Of a DNA stretch of 14,512 bases, positions 7,885 to 14,512 are shown one piece after another. Every line of letters begins with the position of its first letter. The stretch's first letter is position 1. The notes beneath the pieces are model-generated. The model was not told where the DNA came from. It did no database searches and worked only from the letters and a program-made list of their open reading frames with translations. A program made the translations under genes and the position numbers. This stretch comes from Chloroflexota bacterium (GTDB lineage: Bacteria; Chloroflexota; UBA6077), in the NCBI GenBank assembly GCA_021806765.1, contig JAJZQR010000121.1:1-14512 (forward strand), given 5' to 3'.

Positions 7885-8389
7885 CCACCCCCAGGTCCCC
7901 AGCCTCGAGCCTCTCCACCCGCGCGGCGCGGCTCTCGACTTGTCCGAACAGTTTCTTCACCTTCTGGGGAGTCATTCGGCCGTAGACTTCGCTCCCCACT
8001 ACCATCACCGGGGCCAGGCCACAGGCCCCGAAGCAGGCGATCTTCTCCAGGGAGTACTCGAAGTCTTCCGAGGTACTGCCGGCCCGAACGTTCAGCGCGG
8101 TCTCCAGTTCCTGAAGGATCCTCTTGCCCCCACGGACGTGGCAAGCGGTACCCTGGCACACGCGAACGTGGGTCCGGCCAGGCGGGGTTAGCCGAAACTG
8201 GGCGTAGAAGGTGAGGACCCCGTAGACCTCGCTGGGGGAGAGCCTGAGGAAGCGAGCGATCTCCTCGATATGACAGCCCTTCAGATAGCCATACCGCTCC
8301 TGCACCTGCTGCAGGAGCGGTATCAGAGCCCCCGGTTGGCCAGTGTAGCGGGCGAGCAGATCATCAATCCGATCGGCCGTCGCTTGCAC
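7874..8389 (-). CDS. nuoE: NuoE-like [2Fe-2S] thioredoxin-fold subunit of formate dehydrogenase
   Basis: A 171-residue protein of the 24-kDa complex I / HydA-HymA / FdsG family, which carries one [2Fe-2S] cluster next to the flavin subunit. The four ligands are visible: Cys78 and Cys83 in VCQGTACHVRG, and Cys119 and Cys123 in CFGACGLAPV. The N-terminal helical part (LLARYTGQPGALIPLLQQVQERYGYL) is typical. The start is taken as GTG at 8389, about 8 bases after AGAAGG; an in-frame GTG at 8398 and an ATG at 8503 exist, but the latter would add 38 residues of unrelated low-quality sequence encoded by the structured leader. It is the first gene after a strong promoter and overlaps nuoF by 11 bp. 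With no membrane complex I genes present and an FDH alpha subunit next, it belongs to an FDH complex. Confidence 0.92.
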   Translation of the reverse strand: MQATADRIDDLLARYTGQPGALIPLLQQVQERYGYLKGCHIEEIARFLRLSPSEVYGVLTFYAQFRLTPPGRTHVRVCQGTACHVRGGKRILQELETALNVRAGSTSEDFEYSLEKIACFGACGLAPVMVVGSEVYGRMTPQKVKKLFGQVESRAARVERLEAGDLGVDDG

Positions 8390-8643
8390 ATCTATCACCT
8401 TCTTTCTCTGAAAGCCCAACGACCCCGGCTTCGATTCCGTCGGGCGGCTTCCGCTGCCGCGGGCTTTCACGGCGAAGCAGCATCCCATCGCTGCTCGGTG
8501 CAAGAACTATCGGCTCAATCATTGCCGGATTACGAGGGCATGGCAAAGGACAGTGCAGAGCAGGGGGGAATTCAGGAGGAGGTATGCCGCTGAATGAACC
8601 GACGGGAAGGGCCATTCTCCATGCTCCCATCCACTTCTACTGG
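8390..8643 (-). promoter_or_regulatory. Long 5' untranslated leader of the nuoE-nuoF-fdhA operon
   Basis: About 250 nt separate the predicted transcription start from the nuoE start, unusually long for an ordinary catabolic operon. Besides the paired elements near its 3' end, it contains ACCTCCTCCT (8574-8583 on the minus strand), an anti-Shine-Dalgarno-like stretch that could pair imperfectly with the nuoE AGAAGGT region. An 88-codon frame (8630 to 8364) crosses the leader but has no good ribosome-binding site or family resemblance. I see no convincing protein gene on this strand here. Confidence 0.5.
8409..8469 (-). promoter_or_regulatory. Structured 5' leader element before nuoE (three-way-junction candidate)
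   Basis: On the transcript, TGAAAGCCC (8461-8469) pairs perfectly over 9 bp with GGGCTTTCA (8409-8417), enclosing a GCGGC/GCCGC hairpin and a CCGAC/GTTGG pairing. The nuoE ribosome-binding bases begin a few bases after the closing strand. Another hairpin, AGCAGC/GCTGCT (8476-8495), lies directly before it. No known riboswitch class is recognised by eye; a molybdenum/tungsten-cofactor or metal-responsive leader would fit the genes but is speculative. Confidence 0.45.
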
Positions 8644-8649
8644 TACTAA

Positions 8650-8678
8650 GTTATACTGCAGCCGCACGAGGATGTCAA
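8650..8678 (-). promoter_or_regulatory. Sigma70-type promoter driving the formate dehydrogenase operon
   Basis: On the minus strand, TTGACA (8673-8678) is followed by a 17-bp spacer and TATAAC (8650-8655), only one base from the full consensus and at ideal spacing. It lies 20 bp beyond the larC stop and points toward nuoE. The expected transcription start is near 8643. Confidence 0.85.
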
Positions 8679-8698
8679 AGGGGGAAAGATGGTGCGTC

Positions 8699-9874
8699 CT
8701 ATGCTGGCTTCACTTTGCCGCTGCTTTCGGTGGCCACCTGCATCACCTCCAGGAGGCTCAGCCCCCTCTCTCTCGCTATCCTGGCGCAGTCCTCGAACTC
8801 CGGAGAGTAGCTGACCTTACCCTGGAAGGACTTCACCTTGACCCGGATGGGCCCGAGGGGGGTGTCCACGGTCTCGACGTGGCGCTCTGCGACCACCCGG
8901 CTGGTGCGGCTGATCCGAACCCCCAGGGTAGTGGTTTCCCGAAGCACGGTGGAGGCAAGTTCGCCCTCCCGATCCAGGGACGCGATCACGCTGAGCATGG
9001 TGGCCGGACGATTCTTCTTCATCTGAATGGGAGTGAAGTAGACATCCAGGGCACCGGCGGCGAACAACCTCTCCATGGCAAAGCCCAGGACCTCGGGAGT
9101 CACATCGTCCAGGTTCGCCTCGATGAGAGAGGTTTCCTCCCTGGGTCCCCGTTCCTCCACCGGATCACCCGCCCAGAGCCGTAGGGCGTTAGCCCAGGGT
9201 AACTGCTTGGTGCCAAAGCCGTAGCCAATGCTCCTGACCCGCATGTCGGGCTGGCGGAAAGTGGCCAGAGTGGCGAGGATGGCCGCCCCTGTGGGGGTCA
9301 CCAGCTCCGCCTCAACGTCCAACGATCTCACGGGGGCGCCCACCCGAGCGAGGATCTCCATGGTGGCAGGCGCAGGGACGGGCAGAAGGCCGTGGGCCGT
9401 CTTGACCATCCCTTTACCTGTGGGCAGGGGGGATGCGAACACGCTCTCCACGCCCAGCAGTTCCAGCCCGGCGACGGCCCCCACCACGTCCACCAGAGCA
9501 TCCACCGCCCCAACCTCGTGAAAGTGGACGTGGTCAACAGGCACGCCGTGGACCTTCGCCTCGGCCTCGGCCAGGGTGTGGAAGACCGCCTTGGCCTTCT
9601 CCTGCACCGTGGCGGAAAGGGTGGAGCCATCCAGGATGGCCACCAGATCGCCCAGGTGCCGGTGGGGCTGGTGTATCGAGGGATCCAGGGCCACCACGGC
9701 GTGGGTACCGCTGATCCCCTGCCTTTCCACTGGATCGAAGCGGAGTTCGTAGCCGCCCAAACCCAACTTGGCGACCTCGGATCGCAGGGCCTCGGGGTCC
9801 ACTCCGGCGTCCACCAACGCCCCGAGGGTCATGTCTCCGCTGATGCCGCTGTAACAATCGAAGTAGACTGTCAT
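8699..9874 (-). CDS. larC: Nickel-pincer cofactor biosynthesis protein LarC (nickel insertion)
   Basis: A 391-residue protein of the LarC/DUF111 family, which inserts nickel into the pyridinium bis-thiocarboxylate precursor to make the nickel-pincer nucleotide cofactor used by LarA-type racemases and epimerases. The N-terminus YFDCYSGISGDMTLGAL, the histidine-rich HQPHRH (68-73), HVHFHEVGAVDALVDVVG (115-132) and LVTPTGAAIL (191-200) are characteristic; the C-terminal LarC2 part starts around TSLIEANLDDVTPEVLG. In Lactobacillus plantarum LarC is made by a programmed frameshift joining two ORFs; here both parts are in one continuous frame. ATG at 9874 gives the usual N-terminus; the frame is open upstream to 9973, but that part is unlike the family. 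folC ends 99 bp upstream. No larA, larB or larE is in the window. Confidence 0.93.
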   Translation of the reverse strand: MTVYFDCYSGISGDMTLGALVDAGVDPEALRSEVAKLGLGGYELRFDPVERQGISGTHAVVALDPSIHQPHRHLGDLVAILDGSTLSATVQEKAKAVFHTLAEAEAKVHGVPVDHVHFHEVGAVDALVDVVGAVAGLELLGVESVFASPLPTGKGMVKTAHGLLPVPAPATMEILARVGAPVRSLDVEAELVTPTGAAILATLATFRQPDMRVRSIGYGFGTKQLPWANALRLWAGDPVEERGPREETSLIEANLDDVTPEVLGFAMERLFAAGALDVYFTPIQMKKNRPATMLSVIASLDREGELASTVLRETTTLGVRISRTSRVVAERHVETVDTPLGPIRVKVKSFQGKVSYSPEFEDCARIARERGLSLLEVMQVATESSGKVKPA

Positions 9875-9973
9875 CCTCGCAACCACCACAAAATGAAGCT
9901 CCGCCCCGCGCCTGGTCCTGCGTATCCAGTCCAGTCCTGAGTCTTGCCGGAGAGACCCCGGAACACTCAGCAC

Positions 9974-11296
9974 TCAGCACTTCCCTTCCGTCCCCAGCAA
10001 CTCGATCGCCTTGCCCGCCAGGAACACCGAACCCGTCACCAGCACCAGGTCCGAGGGATCGGCCATGGACATGGCCCGCTGGAAGGCGCTGCCGGGATCG
10101 GCCTCCTCCTCCACCTGGGCGTATCGAGCGAACTCTTTCGCCAGCGGTTCCAGGTGAGCGGCCCTGCGGTGACCTGAACTGGTAACCACCACCCGGTCCG
10201 CCGCAGGCCCCAGAAGCTGCACCATCCCGGCGACATCCTTGTCGGCGCTGGCCCCGAACACCAGGATCAGCCGCCGGTAGCGGAACTCCTTCCGGACGGT
10301 GTCCATCAACCGCCCCACGGAGTCGCCGTTGTGGGCGGCATCCGCCACCACCGCGGGATCTGTCCGCAATAGCTGGATTCGCCCGGGCCACTCCACCTCG
10401 GCCAACCCCTTGCGGATGGCCAGGGGATCGACGTGGATACTGTGATCCGCCAGCAGTTCGAGGACCGCCACAGCCACCGCCGCGTTGTCCCGCTGGTGAT
10501 CCCCCAGCAGGGCCACCCGCAGCCCCTCCAGGGTCCCGTTGGGGCCGCGAACGTCGATGGTGCCCGGCTCCGCCCCCTCCGTCCATCGCCAGTCCCGCCC
10601 CACCTCGTAGAGCCTCGCCCCCGTCTGCGCACCCACCCGCCGGAGAGCCTCCAGGGCTTCCGGCCGCTGAGGGGAAGTGACCGCGATCCCGTTCCAACGA
10701 AAGATCCCCGCCTTCTCCGCGGCGATCTCCCCCAGGGTGATGCCCAGGACATCGGTGTGGTCCAGGCTGATGGAGGTTGCGACCGACAGTATCGGATCCA
10801 CGGCATTGAGGGCGTCCAGCCGGCCGCCGACACCGATCTCCAGAACGGCGACGTCCACCTGCCGCCGGGCGAAGTAAGAGAGGGTGAGGGCAGTTCCCAC
10901 CTCGTAGGTGGTGACTCCCCCCAACTCCCCCATCCCCTGGTGCAGGGATTCCACTGCCGGTCTGATGCGCTCCACCAACTCTACCACCTCGGCGGGCTCG
11001 ATCAGGCGGCCATCCACCCAGGTGCGCTCTCGCCAATCGATCAGGTGGGGCTGGGTGTAGCGACCCACCCGGTAGCCGGCAGCCCTCAACCCCTCGGCGA
11101 CGAAGGCCACCGTGGAACCCTTCCCCTTGGTCCCGGCCACCATCACGGAGGGGTACTTAAGATGGGGGGAATCCAATCGACTCAGGAGGGCCCGCATGCG
11201 AGGAACCTTGAGGGGGCGGAGCGCCTTCTCCTGCTCCTTCGGCCGCGCCGGCTCCCAGAAGGACATTATCCAGCCTAGCGCTTCTCGGTAGTCCAT
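9974..11296 (-). CDS. folC: Bifunctional folylpolyglutamate synthase / dihydrofolate synthase (FolC, Mur ligase family)
   Basis: A 440-residue ATP-dependent ligase that adds glutamate to dihydropteroate or to reduced folates. It has the ATP-binding loop GTKGKGST (55-62), LEIGVGGRLDALNA (152-165), SISLDHTDVLG (175-185), AAEKAGIFR (192-200) and the C-terminal ADAAHNGDS region, all typical of FolC. The start is ATG at 11296, where family homology begins (MDYREALGWI); an upstream in-frame ATG at 11374 would add 26 residues encoded by repeat sequence. Its Shine-Dalgarno (GGAG) is close to the ATG, so the start is moderately certain. It stands between two FDH loci; polyglutamylated tetrahydrofolate is the natural acceptor for formate carbon in the folate C1 pathway, so the location may be meaningful, but folC is also a housekeeping gene. 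Confidence 0.93.
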   Translation of the reverse strand: MDYREALGWIMSFWEPARPKEQEKALRPLKVPRMRALLSRLDSPHLKYPSVMVAGTKGKGSTVAFVAEGLRAAGYRVGRYTQPHLIDWRERTWVDGRLIEPAEVVELVERIRPAVESLHQGMGELGGVTTYEVGTALTLSYFARRQVDVAVLEIGVGGRLDALNAVDPILSVATSISLDHTDVLGITLGEIAAEKAGIFRWNGIAVTSPQRPEALEALRRVGAQTGARLYEVGRDWRWTEGAEPGTIDVRGPNGTLEGLRVALLGDHQRDNAAVAVAVLELLADHSIHVDPLAIRKGLAEVEWPGRIQLLRTDPAVVADAAHNGDSVGRLMDTVRKEFRYRRLILVFGASADKDVAGMVQLLGPAADRVVVTSSGHRRAAHLEPLAKEFARYAQVEEEADPGSAFQRAMSMADPSDLVLVTGSVFLAGKAIELLGTEGKC

Positions 11297-11313
11297 GACT
11301 CCACGACACGTAG

Positions 11314-11332
11314 GGGCGTACTGCGTACGCCC
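11314..11332. repeat. Palindrome GGGCGTAC-TGC-GTACGCCC
   Basis: A perfect 8-bp inverted repeat with a 3-nt loop. Its left flank CGTAGGGGCG matches the left arm of the larger palindrome at 11425-11454, so the two look like diverged members of one repeat family. It lies 18 bp before the folC start. Confidence 0.6.
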
Positions 11333-11350
11333 GATAATTGGCGTTGGGCC

Positions 11351-11375
11351 GTTGGGCATCTGCAACACGCCCAAC
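11351..11375. repeat. Inverted repeat GTTGGGC...GCCCAAC
   Basis: A 7-bp stem with an 11-nt loop; GTTGGGC occurs twice in tandem (11343-11349 and 11351-11357), giving alternative pairings with GCCCAAC (11369-11375). It is part of the repeat cluster between the FDH gene and folC. Confidence 0.5.
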
Positions 11376-11393
11376 TACTGCTACAGAATACCA

Positions 11394-11414
11394 CGTCGGG
11401 GACAAGCCCCGACG
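11394..11414. repeat. Palindrome CGTCGGGG-ACAAG-CCCCGACG
   Basis: A perfect 8-bp stem with a 5-nt loop, different in sequence from its neighbours but of the same compact hairpin style. No T-run follows on either strand, so intrinsic termination is not clearly supported. Confidence 0.6.
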
Positions 11415-11424
11415 CTACATCACT

Positions 11425-11454
11425 CGTAGGGGCGCACGGCTGTGCGCCCCTACG
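11425..11454. repeat. Large palindrome CGTAGGGGCGCAC-GGCT-GTGCGCCCCTACG
   Basis: A perfect 13-bp stem with a 4-nt loop starting 26 bp after the FDH stop. GTAGGGGCG...CGCCCCTAC palindromes are a recurrent dispersed repeat in several GC-rich bacterial lineages. In RNA from either strand it would make a very stable hairpin and may limit read-through or protect the 3' end of the FDH message. Confidence 0.7.
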
Positions 11455-11480
11455 ATTTCAGGTTGCCTGTTGCCTTGGGC

Positions 11481-14512
<3,032 letters not shown>

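Noticed and set aside
5995..8389. nuoE-nuoF as part of respiratory complex I
   Set aside because: No membrane or other nuo genes are present, NuoF has the HydB-type extra iron-sulfur domains, and the next gene is an FDH alpha subunit.
8390..8503. ATG at 8503 as the nuoE start
   Set aside because: The added 38 residues do not resemble NuoE proteins and are encoded by the paired leader; GTG at 8389 has a good ribosome-binding site.
8364..8630. 88-codon frame through the nuoE leader as a leader-peptide gene
   Set aside because: No clear ribosome-binding site, Pro-rich composition without recognisable motif, and it overlaps the nuoE start out of frame.
8699..9874. Programmed frameshift in larC
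   Set aside because: The LarC1 and LarC2 regions are joined in one uninterrupted frame.
11394..11454. Hairpins as rho-independent terminators
   Set aside because: No T-run follows on either strand; they fit dispersed palindromic repeats better.

Overview
This GC-rich window carries eleven protein-coding genes, all on the minus strand, so transcription runs from the right edge to the left. No rRNA, tRNA, CRISPR array or transposase gene is visible. The content suggests an anaerobic bacterium with selenocysteine (Sec), molybdopterin/tungstopterin and nickel-pincer cofactor metabolism. The dispersed palindromic repeats and the gene style resemble Chloroflexota-type environmental genomes, but this taxonomic guess is weak because no marker gene is present.

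Right part (11481-14512): a large formate dehydrogenase (FDH) catalytic subunit whose 5' end lies outside the window. The visible part starts inside a GltD/NfnB-like FAD/NAD(P) oxidoreductase domain, continues through cysteine-rich and 2x[4Fe-4S] ferredoxin segments, and ends in a molybdopterin FDH domain. An in-frame UGA lies exactly where FDHs carry catalytic Sec or Cys, followed by a short hairpin with a GGUCU loop (bacterial SECIS-like). After a repeat-rich gap (11297-11480) come folC (folylpolyglutamate/dihydrofolate synthase) and larC (nickel-pincer cofactor synthesis).

Middle (3246-8698): a second FDH system. A near-consensus sigma70-type promoter (TTGACA, 17 bp, TATAAC) sits just past larC and is followed by a leader of about 250 nt that can form structure. 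Then come a NuoE-like [2Fe-2S] subunit, a NuoF/HydB-like FMN/NADH subunit with an extra C-terminal 2x[4Fe-4S] domain, and a NuoG-like-N-terminus FDH alpha subunit, also with an in-frame UGA and SECIS-like hairpin. The three genes overlap or nearly overlap and should form an NAD-linked, possibly electron-bifurcating, FDH or CO2 reductase.

Left part (39-3205): a cell-surface sugar group beginning 40 bp after the FDH gene. It holds a sugar-1-phosphate nucleotidyltransferase (probably HddC), a multi-spanning LPG_synthase_TM (PF03706) membrane protein, GmhA (sedoheptulose-7-phosphate isomerase) and GmhB (heptose bisphosphate phosphatase). HddC, GmhA and GmhB are three of the four enzymes leading to GDP-D-glycero-alpha-D-manno-heptose; the kinase HddA is not in the window.

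The main point is that both FDH genes look broken to a standard gene caller, each split into two ORFs at the UGA, but both read as intact selenoproteins. They represent two different ways of wiring the same catalytic module: separate NuoEF-type diaphorase subunits for one, and a fused GltD-like flavin domain for the other.
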